Part shown: piece by piece, positions 35,455 through 45,198 of the stretch
Position numbering within the stretch: the first letter of the stretch is position 1
How the letters are laid out: every line of letters begins with the position of its first letter
DNA from: Polynucleobacter sp. MWH-UH35A
Lineage (GTDB): Bacteria; Pseudomonadota; Gammaproteobacteria; Burkholderiales; Burkholderiaceae
NCBI RefSeq assembly: GCF_018687075.1
Contig: NZ_CP061285.1
Span: 1,364,001-1,428,000, forward strand
Length of the DNA: 64,000 bases
Direction of reading: 5' to 3'
The notes under the pieces: generated by a model
Seen by the model: the letters and a program-made list of their open reading frames with translations, nothing else
Database searches by the model: none
Told to the model about the DNA's origin: nothing
Position numbers and translations under genes: made by a program

Positions 35455-36666
35455 TTACATCGAAGGGCCGCTAGGTGCAGCACCTTCACTTCGTCTTGGG
35501 GAGTATGCCTCCCAATGATTACAACCAGGGCATTGCCAATAAAATCTTCGCGCCCTGAAACCACAATTACCACATGTGTAGCGAGCAAGGCTTGTTGTCC
35601 GCTGGCGCAAGAGGTTCAAAATCGACTGCAGTTCCAACAATCTCTCGGGATTGGCACTGCCCTCTTCTAGCGCAAGACGCGTTTCAGCCAACTTGGATAA
35701 TGCAATCAGGGTCGGTGAATGCTGCATAACATCAGATAGCATGACATTCGCAGCCTGTGGCCCTCGAATTTTCATTAGATGTTTATGAACAAAATCAAGT
35801 AATTCACCTGTCGCTTGCGTTTTCAGTAGCTCACAGAGACGATCTAACCCTTCAGGCTCTTTGCCAATGGCGGCATGCGCGAGCATCCAGCGATCTGCTA
35901 GTAAATGCATGTATGCAGGATGCGAATTAGCAATCACACTCCAGGCTTCAATTGCTTGAGTGGGCCGGTCCATCGCCATCAAATAGTCGCCTTGCAAGAT
36001 TAAAGCGCGGGCATGGTTGGGTACAGCTTGCAGCGCACGTTGTATGGATTGCTCTGCCTCGACTAAGTCCTTGCGTCGCAAGGCCTCTTGAGCAAGTTCA
36101 CAGTGAAATTGTGCGATCTCAGTATGGTGCGATTTTCCTTGCAAGCCTTCAAGCTCACTAGCAGCAATGATCGCTTTTTTCCAATCATGCTCAATTTGAT
36201 ACATCTCCAGCAAACTTTCTTTTGCAGGCTCGGCATACTTACCATCGCCCACGCGATTTAATGAGGCCTCTGCACGGTCGAGTAATCCTGCACGCAAAAA
36301 GTCGCGACCTAATTCATAGGCGGCATGGTCACGGTCACGCGGCTTTAAGTCATCGCGATTTGCTAAGTGCTGATGCACACGAATAGCGCGTTCAGTCTCG
36401 CCACGACGACGGAATAGGTTACCCAATGAAAAATGGAGTTCAATGGTTTCTGGATCTAGCTGTGCAATTTTGACTAAGGTTTCAATCGCTTGATCTGGCT
36501 GCTCATTGAGCAAGAGGCTTAAGCCTTTAAAAGTTGAGCGCTGCTGACGCATACGTTCGCGCTCATCCATGCGATTCTCAAGGCGCAAATCCCAGCGCGC
36601 CGCCAACCAACCAATGCCAAACATCACTGGAAGCAGTAATAGCCAGGCGGTAGCAATCTGAATCAT
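35455..36666 (-). CDS. lapB: lipopolysaccharide assembly protein LapB
   Basis: A 403-residue inner-membrane protein with an N-terminal anchor (about 1-18, WLLLLPVMFGIGWLAA), a series of tetratricopeptide repeats (about 45-340) and a C-terminal rubredoxin-type zinc site, CGNCGF and CPGCNHWEAY. LapB scaffolds FtsH-mediated turnover of LpxC and so tunes lipopolysaccharide synthesis. The length matches the family. In E. coli and most Burkholderiales it follows lapA; here only 60 bp without a gene separates it from ihfB. Confidence 0.95.
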   Translation of the reverse strand: MIQIATAWLLLLPVMFGIGWLAARWDLRLENRMDERERMRQQRSTFKGLSLLLNEQPDQAIETLVKIAQLDPETIELHFSLGNLFRRRGETERAIRVHQHLANRDDLKPRDRDHAAYELGRDFLRAGLLDRAEASLNRVGDGKYAEPAKESLLEMYQIEHDWKKAIIAASELEGLQGKSHHTEIAQFHCELAQEALRRKDLVEAEQSIQRALQAVPNHARALILQGDYLMAMDRPTQAIEAWSVIANSHPAYMHLLADRWMLAHAAIGKEPEGLDRLCELLKTQATGELLDFVHKHLMKIRGPQAANVMLSDVMQHSPTLIALSKLAETRLALEEGSANPERLLELQSILNLLRQRTTSLARYTCGNCGFRARRFYWQCPGCNHWEAYSPRRSEGAAPSGPSM

Positions 36667-36726
36667 GCCGTGCAGAAATTAAATAAAAAAATGGCCCGAA
36701 TGGACCACTGAGGTTGAGCCTGAATC

Positions 36727-37071
36727 TTAGGCACCAGAACCCTCTTTGGGGCCCGCCTGCTTCAACGGCTTGTAATCTACTCGCTCACGCAACTCTTTGC
36801 CAGGCTTAAAGTGCGGAACACGTTTTTCTGGAATCAATACTTTCTCGCCAGACTTTGGATTGCGACCAGTGCGCGCAGGACGATGATGAAGTACAAAACT
36901 TCCCACGCCACGCAGCTCGATACGCTTGCCCTCAGCCAAAGCATGAGTCATTGTGTCCAGCAAAGTTTTTACCGCTAACTCCACGTCCCTAGGCAAAAGC
37001 TGCGGAAACTGTTCCGCAAGACTCTCTACTAGTTCGGAGCGGGTAATTGCTTGTTGCTCTTGATCTGTCAT
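36727..37071 (-). CDS. ihfB: integration host factor beta subunit
   Basis: A 114-residue DNA-bending protein of the HU/IHF family. [17 protein letters not shown] is at the start, the DNA-binding arm has [20 protein letters not shown] (about 73-92), and the proline that intercalates into DNA lies in this arm. An extra C-terminal tail of about 20 residues, [14 protein letters not shown], exceeds the 94-residue E. coli protein. The order rpsA-ihfB is conserved widely. A terminator lies between rpsA and ihfB, so ihfB may be served by read-through or its own promoter. Confidence 0.96.
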   Translation of the reverse strand: MTDQEQQAITRSELVESLAEQFPQLLPRDVELAVKTLLDTMTHALAEGKRIELRGVGSFVLHHRPARTGRNPKSGEKVLIPEKRVPHFKPGKELRERVDYKPLKQAGPKEGSGA

Positions 37072-37082
37072 GATCTATCAAT

Positions 37083-37117
37083 AAAAAATCGCCGCTATCC
37101 TAGTGGAAAGCGGCGAT
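37083..37117 (-). terminator. Rho-independent terminator after rpsA
   Basis: ATCGCCGCT and AGCGGCGAT form a 9-bp GC-rich stem with a 12-base loop; on the minus strand it is followed by TTTTTTA. It starts 7 bp beyond the rpsA stop and separates rpsA from ihfB. Confidence 0.85.
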
Positions 37118-37123
37118 ATTGAT

Positions 37124-38797
37124 TTAGCCTTGATTGTCCAATTTTGCTTTTAACAAGGCGCCCAAATTGGTTGTGCCAGACTGCGCATCACCTTGGAGCT
37201 TGCTCATTGCATCTTGTTGATCAGAGCTGTCTTTTGCTTTGATTGAAAGATTGATAACGCGTGACTTGCGATCAATGTTAATGATCATTGCAGTTACGCT
37301 GTCGCCTTCTTTCAATACATTACGTGCATCTTCAACGCGATCTGTTGAGATCTCGGAAGCACGTAAGTAAGCTTCAACTTCATCAGCCAAGTGAATAGTT
37401 GCACCCTTAGCATCAACCGCCTTAACAGTACCGGTAACTAAAGCACCTTTGTCGTTAACGGATGTGTAGTTGTTGAATGGGTCACCAGACAATTGCTTGA
37501 TACCGAGAGAGATACGCTCTTTCTCAACATCAATTGCCAATACGGTGGCTTCAACTTCATCACCTTTTTTGTATTTCTTAACAGCTTCTTCGCCTGGCTC
37601 ATTCCATGAGAGGTCTGAGAGGTGAACTAAACCGTCGATACCGCCAGGCAAGCCAATGAACACACCAAAGTCAGTAATAGACTTGATTGCGCCAGAAAGC
37701 TTGTCGCCTTTTTGTTGTGAACGTGAGAACTCTTCCCATGGGTTCGCTTTGCACTGCTTGATGCCCAAGCTAATACGACGCTTGTCTTCATCAATATCCA
37801 GAACCATTACTTCAACTTCAGTTCCTAATGCAGTAGCTTTGCTTGGAGCAACGTTCTTGTTAGTCCAATCCATTTCAGAAACGTGTACCAAACCTTCAAT
37901 ACCAGATTCGATTTCAACGAATGCGCCGTAGTCAGTTAAGTTAGTTACTTTGCCGAATAAACGGGTGTTTGGTGGGTAACGACGAGCGATACCAACCCAT
38001 GGATCATCACCAAGCTGTTTCACGCCAAGTGAAACACGGTTCTTCTCTTGATCGAACTTCAAAATCTTAGCGGTAACTTCTTGACCAACAGTCAACATCT
38101 CGCTTGGGTGACGCACACGACGCCATGCCAAGTCAGTAATGTGCAAGAGGCCATCGATACCACCGAGGTCAACGAATGCGCCGTAATCAGTGATGTTCTT
38201 AACGAGGCCAGTAACCACTGCGCCTTCTTTAAGGTTAGACATCAACTTAGCACGCTCTTCACCTTGGCTAGCTTCAACAACAGCACGACGTGACAACACT
38301 ACGTTGTTACGCTTACGGTCGAGCTTGATAACCTTGAACTCCATCGTCTTACCTTCGTAAGGGCTGGTGTCTTTGATTGGACGTGTATCAACGAGTGATC
38401 CAGGCAAGAAAGCACGGATACCGTTAACCATCACAGTCAAGCCGCCTTTAACCTTACCAGTAACAGTACCGGTAACGATCTCAGCTTGCTCGAGTGCTTT
38501 TTCCAAGTTCATCCATGATGCCAAGCGTTTCGCTTTATCACGGGAAAGGATTGTGTCGCCATAGCCGTTCTCTAAAGCGTCAATAGCAACAGAAACGAAA
38601 TCGCCGGGAGCTACTTCAATCTCGCCAGCGTCGTTATGGAATTCTTCAACAGGAATAAACGCTTCAGACTTTAAGCCAGCGTTAACAACGACGAAGTTAT
38701 GGTCGATGCGAAGAACTTCAGCCGAAATAACTTGGCCGGTCTTCATATTCGATCGGGTTAATGATTCTTCAAATAGTTCTGCAAATGATTCAGACAT
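37124..38797 (-). CDS. rpsA: 30S ribosomal protein S1
   Basis: A 557-residue RNA-binding protein with six S1 (OB-fold) domains, the same length as E. coli S1. Repeated elements such as [40 protein letters not shown] and [20 protein letters not shown] mark domains 3 to 5. S1 brings mRNA to the 30S subunit and controls its own synthesis. The start at 38797 opens [13 protein letters not shown], the family beginning. The cmk-rpsA gap of 181 bp holds a U-tailed hairpin in the presumed leader. Confidence 0.98.
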   Translation of the reverse strand: MSESFAELFEESLTRSNMKTGQVISAEVLRIDHNFVVVNAGLKSEAFIPVEEFHNDAGEIEVAPGDFVSVAIDALENGYGDTILSRDKAKRLASWMNLEKALEQAEIVTGTVTGKVKGGLTVMVNGIRAFLPGSLVDTRPIKDTSPYEGKTMEFKVIKLDRKRNNVVLSRRAVVEASQGEERAKLMSNLKEGAVVTGLVKNITDYGAFVDLGGIDGLLHITDLAWRRVRHPSEMLTVGQEVTAKILKFDQEKNRVSLGVKQLGDDPWVGIARRYPPNTRLFGKVTNLTDYGAFVEIESGIEGLVHVSEMDWTNKNVAPSKATALGTEVEVMVLDIDEDKRRISLGIKQCKANPWEEFSRSQQKGDKLSGAIKSITDFGVFIGLPGGIDGLVHLSDLSWNEPGEEAVKKYKKGDEVEATVLAIDVEKERISLGIKQLSGDPFNNYTSVNDKGALVTGTVKAVDAKGATIHLADEVEAYLRASEISTDRVEDARNVLKEGDSVTAMIINIDRKSRVINLSIKAKDSSDQQDAMSKLQGDAQSGTTNLGALLKAKLDNQG

Positions 38798-38840
38798 GTG
38801 TGTTCACTTTGTGCCGCCAGAAGGCCTGACGGGTTAGGTT

Positions 38841-38897
38841 AAAAAAGTCTTCAAGAAACACGCTAATGAAAAGTCGCGTTGTGGAGTTTCTTAAGAC
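38841..38897 (-). promoter_or_regulatory. U-tailed hairpin in the cmk-rpsA gap (terminator or rpsA leader attenuator)
   Basis: On the minus strand GTCTTAAGAAAC pairs with GTTTCTTGAAGAC (12 pairs, one bulged G), enclosing a 26-base loop with a further ACGC/GCGT pairing, and is followed directly by TTTTTT. It lies 44 bp before the rpsA start and 55 bp after the cmk stop. It has the form of an intrinsic terminator; position suggests either the end of the aroA-cmk transcript or attenuation of rpsA. A run of TAGTT repeats lies upstream of it. Confidence 0.6.
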
Positions 38898-38952
38898 GCC
38901 AAAAACTACTGCTTACAACCAACTACCAACTAACTACTTAAATAACTACAAA

Positions 38953-39615
38953 CTAAGCAATTGCAGATTGATACCAATCCAAAACTGTCTTAACTGCTTG
39001 ATCTATCGATAAATCTGATGTTTCGAGCACTTTTGCACCGTCTGCAACCAACAAGGGGGCGGCGCCTCGACTACTGTCTCTGGCATCGCGCTCCTGCAAA
39101 TCCTGCAACAAGTCCTCAAGTTTAGCAGAAATTCCCTTAGCTATCAATTGCTTATAGCGACGCTCGGCTCTGGCAGCAGCCGTTGCGGTCAAGAAAACCT
39201 TCAAAACTGCATCTGGGAATATGACGCTGGCCATATCCCTGCCATCAGCCACCAAGCCTGGTAATTGCCTAAAACTGCGCTGCAGACCAACTAAAGCCGC
39301 TCTCACCTCTGGATGAACGGCCAAAGCAGAGGCCATTAAACCGATGCTTTCCGTACGGATAGCATCAGTCACATCCTCACCATTGAGGAAAATTTGACTA
39401 TTTTTGAATGAAATCAATAACTTAGGAACCAACAGACCTAATTCTGGGCCATTTTGAACGTCAATTCCCTGTTTTTCGCGCGCAAGAGCAACCAAGCGGT
39501 AAAGGGCACCACTATCGAGATAATGAAATCCTAGTCTTTCAGCTACCAAGGAAGCAACGGTACCTTTTCCTGAGGCGGTAGGTCCGTCTATTGCAATGAC
39601 TGGAGGGAGACTCAT
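38953..39615 (-). CDS. cmk: cytidylate kinase
   Basis: A 220-residue enzyme converting CMP/dCMP to the diphosphates with ATP. The ATG at 39615 gives [19 protein letters not shown], containing the P-loop; a longer frame to 39687 would overlap aroA. The CMP-binding region has YLDSGALYR (about 32-40), the NMP insert has [12 protein letters not shown] (about 129-140), and RAERRYKQL follows. The gene starts 14 bp after the aroA stop, in the conserved order aroA-cmk-rpsA. Confidence 0.96.
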   Translation of the reverse strand: MSLPPVIAIDGPTASGKGTVASLVAERLGFHYLDSGALYRLVALAREKQGIDVQNGPELGLLVPKLLISFKNSQIFLNGEDVTDAIRTESIGLMASALAVHPEVRAALVGLQRSFRQLPGLVADGRDMASVIFPDAVLKVFLTATAAARAERRYKQLIAKGISAKLEDLLQDLQERDARDSSRGAAPLLVADGAKVLETSDLSIDQAVKTVLDWYQSAIA

Positions 39616-39629
39616 AAATCCGCTTTGGG

Positions 39630-40958
39630 CTAGCTCACTACTTTCGCAAATTCTGCGAAATAGGTCGGGAATGTTTTTGCTACGCAATTGGGATCATTGA
39701 TCTTAAGCGCATTTGGACCAAATGCAACGAGTGAGAAACACATCGCCATGCGATGGTCGTCATAAGTATCAATACCCTCAGCCGGTGACTTCCAATCACT
39801 TTGCAAAGCTGGGGCTTGAACAACAATATAGTCAGCACCTTCTTCAACAATGGCACCAACTTTTTTTAACTCCTTTGCCATTGCCGCGATACGATCCGTT
39901 TCTTTCACGCGCCAGCTAGCAATATTATTTAAGCGCGTTGGACCTTCAGCAAACAACGCAGCTACCGCAAGTGTCATTGCCGCATCTGGAATCTCTGTGC
40001 AATCAATGGTGATGCCATTGAGTTTGCCATTAGCATTTTTCACACCAGCAACCTCAATCCAATCATCCCCAGCAGCAATATTCGCACCCATGAGCGCAAG
40101 TGCATCAGCAAATGCCACATCACCCTGAATGCTGTCTTTGCCAACACCTAGAACCCGCACAGGGCCACCACCAATGGCACCCAGGGCTAAAAAGTATGAA
40201 GCTGAAGAAGCATCGCCCTCTACTGATAGCCGGCCAGGACTTTGGTAAACAGCTTCAGATGTTTTTGCTGGAATGACGAACGATTGCATATCAGGGCTAG
40301 TAACTATGACTCCAAAACGAGCCATCAACTTCAAAGTGATATCAATATACGGGCGAGAGATGAGCTCACCAATCACCTCAATACGCACAGGCTCTTGAGC
40401 TACGAGAGGCAAAGCCATCAACAAGGCAGTTAAGAACTGGCTTGATACATCACCACGTACTTTAACCACCTCTTTAATCTGAATATCCGCTGCCAATATT
40501 TTGATTGGGGGGTAACCGTCTTGCAATTCGTATTCAATCTTTGCACCCACTTGACGCAAACCATCCACCAAATCACGAATAGGTCTTTCGTGCATACGAG
40601 CAACACCAGACAAACGGTAATTACCGCCTTGCATAGCTAAGGCTGCTGTGAGGGGACGAATCGCAGTGCCAGCATTACCCATAAAGAGGTCTGCGTCCTG
40701 CACTGGAAACTTGCCTCCACACCCCTCAACAACACATACCTTGTCCGCTTTATCCGTAACGGATAAGCCTAATTGACGTAAAGCGTTTCGCATTACCTGG
40801 GTATCGTCGGCATCCAATAAATTCGTGAGGGTAGTTGTGCCGGAAGAGAGGGCTGCAAGCAATAGAGCGCGATTAGAGATACTTTTGGAGCCCGGCAACA
40901 CAATCGAGCCTTGCGCCTGCTTAAAAGGTCCAATAGTGATATCTGGCAAACCACTCAT
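39630..40958 (-). CDS. aroA: 3-phosphoshikimate 1-carboxyvinyltransferase (EPSP synthase)
   Basis: A 442-residue two-domain enzyme of the shikimate pathway, joining PEP to shikimate 3-phosphate. [17 protein letters not shown] (about 21-37) and [19 protein letters not shown] (about 91-109) are the class I signatures; the latter has the NAGTAIRP loop, with glycine and alanine as in glyphosate-sensitive enzymes. [15 protein letters not shown] completes the second signature. The ATG overlaps the tyrA TGA by one base (TGATG); a TTG one codon earlier is possible. Coupled with tyrA and cmk. Confidence 0.97.
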   Translation of the reverse strand: MSGLPDITIGPFKQAQGSIVLPGSKSISNRALLLAALSSGTTTLTNLLDADDTQVMRNALRQLGLSVTDKADKVCVVEGCGGKFPVQDADLFMGNAGTAIRPLTAALAMQGGNYRLSGVARMHERPIRDLVDGLRQVGAKIEYELQDGYPPIKILAADIQIKEVVKVRGDVSSQFLTALLMALPLVAQEPVRIEVIGELISRPYIDITLKLMARFGVIVTSPDMQSFVIPAKTSEAVYQSPGRLSVEGDASSASYFLALGAIGGGPVRVLGVGKDSIQGDVAFADALALMGANIAAGDDWIEVAGVKNANGKLNGITIDCTEIPDAAMTLAVAALFAEGPTRLNNIASWRVKETDRIAAMAKELKKVGAIVEEGADYIVVQAPALQSDWKSPAEGIDTYDDHRMAMCFSLVAFGPNALKINDPNCVAKTFPTYFAEFAKVVS

Positions 40959-41839
40959 CAAAGTACGTCCAAATCTTGACGTGCTTTGCTCGCCTTATTA
41001 AATAATTTTTCTAAACCTGCGCCATCACTTTCTGCAATAAGCTTGCGCATATGGTTCACGATCAAAAGATATTGATCCAACTCTTTCAGAATAGCGGCGC
41101 GATTACCCAAACAAATATCTCGCCACATTTCTGGACTAGAAGCGGCAATGCGAGTGAAATCTTTAAAGCCAGCACCAACATGACTCAACTTTTGCTCAGC
41201 ATCTTCCGAGTTCACCACGCTTGCCATCAAGGCATAGGACAGCAGATGCGGAAGATGAGAGACGGCAGCATAAATCGCATCGTGCTGAACAACGCCAATT
41301 TTCTTCACATGCGATCCAACAGACTCCCAAAAGCCAGTGATTAAGGCGGTATCTTCAGGAGAGTTTTCCTGTAATGGGCAAATAATCGTCTGCTTGCCTT
41401 CGAACAAATCAGCCTTAGCGGCGCTGGCGCCATGCTGTGCACCACCAGCAATTGGATGCGCTGGCACAAATTGACAAACCTTCTTACCCAATACTTCTTT
41501 AGCAGCCAGGATGACATCACCCTTAGTGCTACCCGCATCTGTAATCATGGTGCGGGGCTCAAGATGCGGCTCCATCACTTCAAAGGCAGCTCGCATTTGA
41601 GCAACTGGCACGCAAAGCACAATCACATCAGATTGTTTTGCTGCCTCAACCAAATCGACTACACCATCAATTGCGCCCATCTTTTGCGCTTGCTCTATAT
41701 TTTCTTTGCTGCGGCCTACGCCTAATACTTTAGTTACCACGCCTGCTTTTTTTAGAGCCAGGCCAAGTGAGGCGCCAATCAAACCAACACCAACGATGGT
41801 GACAGTACCGTAATTGCTTGCTGGATTAATAATGGTCAT
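40958..41839 (-). CDS. tyrA: prephenate dehydrogenase
   Basis: A 293-residue NAD(P)-dependent enzyme making 4-hydroxyphenylpyruvate (or arogenate to tyrosine). The Rossmann motif is [20 protein letters not shown] (about 13-32). The catalytic histidine region reads [20 protein letters not shown] (about 118-137). No chorismate mutase or ACT domain is attached, so it is the monofunctional form; the mutase is fused to PheA here. It overlaps hisC by 4 bp and aroA by 1 bp. Confidence 0.94.
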   Translation of the reverse strand: MTIINPASNYGTVTIVGVGLIGASLGLALKKAGVVTKVLGVGRSKENIEQAQKMGAIDGVVDLVEAAKQSDVIVLCVPVAQMRAAFEVMEPHLEPRTMITDAGSTKGDVILAAKEVLGKKVCQFVPAHPIAGGAQHGASAAKADLFEGKQTIICPLQENSPEDTALITGFWESVGSHVKKIGVVQHDAIYAAVSHLPHLLSYALMASVVNSEDAEQKLSHVGAGFKDFTRIAASSPEMWRDICLGNRAAILKELDQYLLIVNHMRKLIAESDGAGLEKLFNKASKARQDLDVL

Positions 41840-42954
41840 TTAAGAATATCTTTTAAGGCATCAATGAAGGCGTCATTCTCTTCAGGCAAACCAATTGAAA
41901 TACGCAACCACTGCGGCAAACCATAGTTACCAACTGGACGAACAATAATGCCGCGCTTGAGCAACGCTAAATTGATGCGTGCACCCGCCTGATCGTCATC
42001 ACCCACTTTCACCAAAACAAAATTTCCAGCAGACGGTAAGTATTGCAAACCCAACTCATCAAACGCTTTAGTGAGCTGTGCATAGCCTGCGCGATTCAAT
42101 TCAAATCCCTGCTGCAAGAATGCTTTGTCCTGAAAAGCAGCAACTGCCGCTGCCTGAGCAAGACTATTTACATTAAATGGTTGACGAATACGATTTAAAA
42201 GATCAGTTAAGTGCGGCTGAGCTACACCATAACCAATGCGCAAGCCAGCCAAACCGTAGGCTTTTGAGAAGCTACGCGACAAAATCATATTAGGAAAGCG
42301 CTTCACCCAAGCAATTGCGTCGTAGCGCTGCTCTGGAGTGAGGTATTCGTTATAAGCTTCATCAAGTACCACCACAACATGAGACGGAACTGCCACCAAG
42401 AAGTCTTCAATCTCTTTTGCTGTGAGATAGCTTCCTGTTGGATTATTTGGGTTCGCCACAAAGACCAACTTCGCTTTATCGCCAGATGCCTTTATGGCTG
42501 CCAACATCGCCGGTAAGTCATGCCCATAAATAGCAGTAGCTGCAACTTCAACAGCCTTTGCGCCAACAGCTTGAGTGGCGAGAGGATAAACAGCAAACGC
42601 ATGTTTGGAGAAGATCACTTCGTCGCCAGCTTGCGCAACAGCGCGTGCCGCTAATTCCAAAATATCGTTACTGCCATTACCCAAGGTAATCCAGTCTGTT
42701 GGCACACCTAATTTTTCAGCTAAGACATTCTTCAGCTCAAACCCATTGGAATCTGGGTAACGACCCAAATCACTTGCAGCCTTGAGCATGGCATCTTGCG
42801 CAGACTTTGGCATACCCAATGGATTCTCATTGGAAGCAAGCTTCACAATCTTGTTTTCATCTAGGCCGTATTCGCGCGCAACTTCACTAATAGGACGCCC
42901 GCCAACATAAGGGGCAATCGCATGAATATGTTTTAGACCAATCTTGGAAGTCAT
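41836..42954 (-). CDS. hisC: histidinol-phosphate aminotransferase
   Basis: A 372-residue PLP aminotransferase of fold type I. NENPLGMPKSA (about 42-52), the SNDILELAARA block (about 93-103), NPNNPTGSYL (about 166-175) and the PLP-lysine motif SRSFSKAYGLAGLRIGYG (about 228-245) are intact. In Burkholderiales this copy, between pheA and tyrA, is often called hisC2 and probably transaminates aromatic 2-oxo acids as well as histidinol phosphate. It overlaps tyrA by 4 bp and follows pheA by 42 bp. Confidence 0.93.
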   Translation of the reverse strand: MTSKIGLKHIHAIAPYVGGRPISEVAREYGLDENKIVKLASNENPLGMPKSAQDAMLKAASDLGRYPDSNGFELKNVLAEKLGVPTDWITLGNGSNDILELAARAVAQAGDEVIFSKHAFAVYPLATQAVGAKAVEVAATAIYGHDLPAMLAAIKASGDKAKLVFVANPNNPTGSYLTAKEIEDFLVAVPSHVVVVLDEAYNEYLTPEQRYDAIAWVKRFPNMILSRSFSKAYGLAGLRIGYGVAQPHLTDLLNRIRQPFNVNSLAQAAAVAAFQDKAFLQQGFELNRAGYAQLTKAFDELGLQYLPSAGNFVLVKVGDDDQAGARINLALLKRGIIVRPVGNYGLPQWLRISIGLPEENDAFIDALKDILK

Positions 42955-42996
42955 TCTGGCTTTGCTAATGTTGTTGTTAACTGCGGATGTTCCTGA

Positions 42997-44076
42997 TTAA
43001 GCTGAGTGCGGATAAGAGCCGAGGTTTTTGTAGAAAGCAGCAACGCCCTTCAACTCTTCAAGCGCCTTCAAAACTTTCTCGTCATCCGCATGGCCGGCAA
43101 TATCGATATAGAAGTGATATTCCCAAGTACCTTTGCGCGCAGGACGAGATTCAAAGCGATTCATGGATACACCATGTTTTGCCAAGGGCGCCAATAAGCG
43201 ATGAACAGCACCAGGCTGGTTATCTACCGAGAGAACTAGCGATGTTTGATCTTTGCCAGTGGGTTGGCATGCATAGTTACCAACCACGACAAAACGGGTG
43301 CGGTTATGAGGGTCATCCTGAATTTGTGCAGCTACAGCTTGCAGACCATAGGCTTCTTGCGCAGGATCACCAGCAATTGCAGCTAAAGTGGGATCGGCAG
43401 CAGCCAACCGCGCTGCCTCTGCATTACTACTGACTGCTTGACGCTTTAATTGTGGAGCGTGCACGCTTAACCATTGCTGACATTGCGCCAATGCTTGCGC
43501 ATGAGCACAGACAGTTGTTACGCCATCCAGGTTACCGCTCTTAGTCAACAAGTGATGACGAATTGGTAGCACCACTTCACCGCTAATACGCATTGATGAA
43601 TCGAGCAACAAATCTAATGTGCGCGAGATAGCGCCTTCACTAGAGTTTTCAACTGGAACAACCCCAAACTGGGCTGCACCCTTCTCCACTGACTTAAATA
43701 CTTCATCTAGGCTTGCGCAAGGTAAGCCGGCAATAGAGTGGCCAAAATACGTTTGTGCAGCTTGTTCTGAAAAAGTGCCCACTGGCCCAAGGTAGGCAAT
43801 AGTTTGGCGAGCTTCTAGAGCTCTGCATGCTGACATCACTTCACGCCAAATAGCAGCAATGCCATCTGGAAGCAAAGGTCCTTTGTTGATCTCTTGCAAA
43901 CGAGCAACAACTTGGCGCTCACGCTCAGGACGGAACACAGGAGATGCAAAGCCCCCTTTAACATGCCCCACTTCTTGTGCTGCTTTTGCCCGTTGAGTCA
44001 GCAAATCTAAAATTTGCGCATCCAGTGCATCAATTTTTTCGCGCAGGGGAGCTAAGCGCTGTTCTTCAGTACTCAT
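42997..44076 (-). CDS. pheA: chorismate mutase / prephenate dehydratase (bifunctional P-protein)
   Basis: A 359-residue enzyme of phenylalanine synthesis. An AroQ chorismate mutase domain (about 1-85) is followed by the dehydratase domain beginning IAYLGPVGTFSEQAAQTYFG (about 94-113), with the SSEGAISRTLDLLL catalytic region and NRTRFVVVG with its Thr-Arg-Phe motif. A regulatory ACT domain ends the protein, including ESRPARKGTWEYHFYIDIAG, where ESRP senses phenylalanine. So feedback inhibition is expected. The start overlaps the serC stop by 1 bp (TAATG). Confidence 0.96.
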   Translation of the reverse strand: MSTEEQRLAPLREKIDALDAQILDLLTQRAKAAQEVGHVKGGFASPVFRPERERQVVARLQEINKGPLLPDGIAAIWREVMSACRALEARQTIAYLGPVGTFSEQAAQTYFGHSIAGLPCASLDEVFKSVEKGAAQFGVVPVENSSEGAISRTLDLLLDSSMRISGEVVLPIRHHLLTKSGNLDGVTTVCAHAQALAQCQQWLSVHAPQLKRQAVSSNAEAARLAAADPTLAAIAGDPAQEAYGLQAVAAQIQDDPHNRTRFVVVGNYACQPTGKDQTSLVLSVDNQPGAVHRLLAPLAKHGVSMNRFESRPARKGTWEYHFYIDIAGHADDEKVLKALEELKGVAAFYKNLGSYPHSA

Positions 44077-45173
44077 TAAGCCCGCCTTTCAAAATCACGC
44101 ATAAATTCAACCAAGGCTTTTACGCCCTCAATAGGCATGGCGTTATAGATACTGGCGCGCATGCCGCCCGCAGCTTTATGACCCCGCAAGGCAACCAAAC
44201 CAGCTGCATTTGATTGGGCCAAAAACTCTGCGTTTAGGTTCTCATCTTTTAAGAAGAAAGTCACGTTCATGCGTGAGCGATATTCTTTAGTGACGCGATT
44301 TTCATACAAACTGCTTTGATCCAAGAAGCTGTAGAGCAAATCCGCTTTTTCTTGATTACGCTTTTCGATGACCTTCACGCCACCCTGTTTGAGTAACCAC
44401 TTAAATCCAAGGCCAGCCATATAGATCGAGAAAGTCGGGGGTGTATTAATCATGGATTGCGTATTTGCTTGTACTGACCAATCCCAAATCGTTGGGGTAA
44501 TGGGCATGCTCTTACCCAGCAAATCCTTACGCACAATGACGATCGTCACACCAGATGGGCCAATATTCTTTTGCGCACCGCCAAACCAAACAGCACATTG
44601 ATTCACATCCATCTCCTTAGAGAGAATGTTGCTAGAGATATCAGCTACCAGCGGAACATCGCCAACGTCTGGCACATCTGGAAACTCAACCCCACCAATG
44701 GTTTCATTGGCACAGTAATGTACATACGCAGCATCACTTGATAACTTCCAAGTTGATCTTGCGGGAATCGTATTAAATTTTTCTGTCGCGGAAGAAGCGG
44801 CTAAATTTGCTGTGCCGTATTTTTGCGCTTCTTTAAATGATTTTTCTGACCAAACACCCGTCACCAAGAAATCAGCCTGGGGTCCGTTCTTTGCCAAGGG
44901 CATGAGATTCATTGGGATGGCAGCATTCTGACCAAGACCGCCGCCCTGCAAAAGCAAAATCTCATAAGAATCAGGAATATTCATGAGTGTACGAAGATCT
45001 TGAATAACCTCCTCATACACTTCCATGAACTCTTTACTGCGATGGCTAATCTCCATCACGCTCGTACCGAGTCCACGCCAATTAAGCATTTCATCGGCAG
45101 CCTGCTTCAGCACCTCTTCAGGCAAAGTAGCAGGCCCCGCAGCGAAATTAAAAATGCGGCGGTCAAAAGTCAT
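44076..45173 (-). CDS. serC: phosphoserine aminotransferase
   Basis: A 365-residue PLP enzyme that makes phosphoserine from 3-phosphohydroxypyruvate and glutamate, and serves pyridoxine synthesis. It opens with FNFAAGPATLPEEVL (about 8-22) and has GTSVMEISHRSKEF, the GLGQNAA loop and the PLP-lysine region CAVWFGGAQKNIGPSGVTIV (about 192-211). It lies 25 bp after gyrA and overlaps pheA by 1 bp, keeping the conserved gyrA-serC-pheA order. Confidence 0.97.
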   Translation of the reverse strand: MTFDRRIFNFAAGPATLPEEVLKQAADEMLNWRGLGTSVMEISHRSKEFMEVYEEVIQDLRTLMNIPDSYEILLLQGGGLGQNAAIPMNLMPLAKNGPQADFLVTGVWSEKSFKEAQKYGTANLAASSATEKFNTIPARSTWKLSSDAAYVHYCANETIGGVEFPDVPDVGDVPLVADISSNILSKEMDVNQCAVWFGGAQKNIGPSGVTIVIVRKDLLGKSMPITPTIWDWSVQANTQSMINTPPTFSIYMAGLGFKWLLKQGGVKVIEKRNQEKADLLYSFLDQSSLYENRVTKEYRSRMNVTFFLKDENLNAEFLAQSNAAGLVALRGHKAAGGMRASIYNAMPIEGVKALVEFMRDFERRA

Positions 45174-45198
45174 GATGTGTCTAGTCTAGAGATAACGC

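Noticed and set aside
39616-39687. Longer cmk start overlapping aroA
   Set aside because: The extra 24 residues lack similarity to cytidylate kinases and lie in aroA coding sequence.
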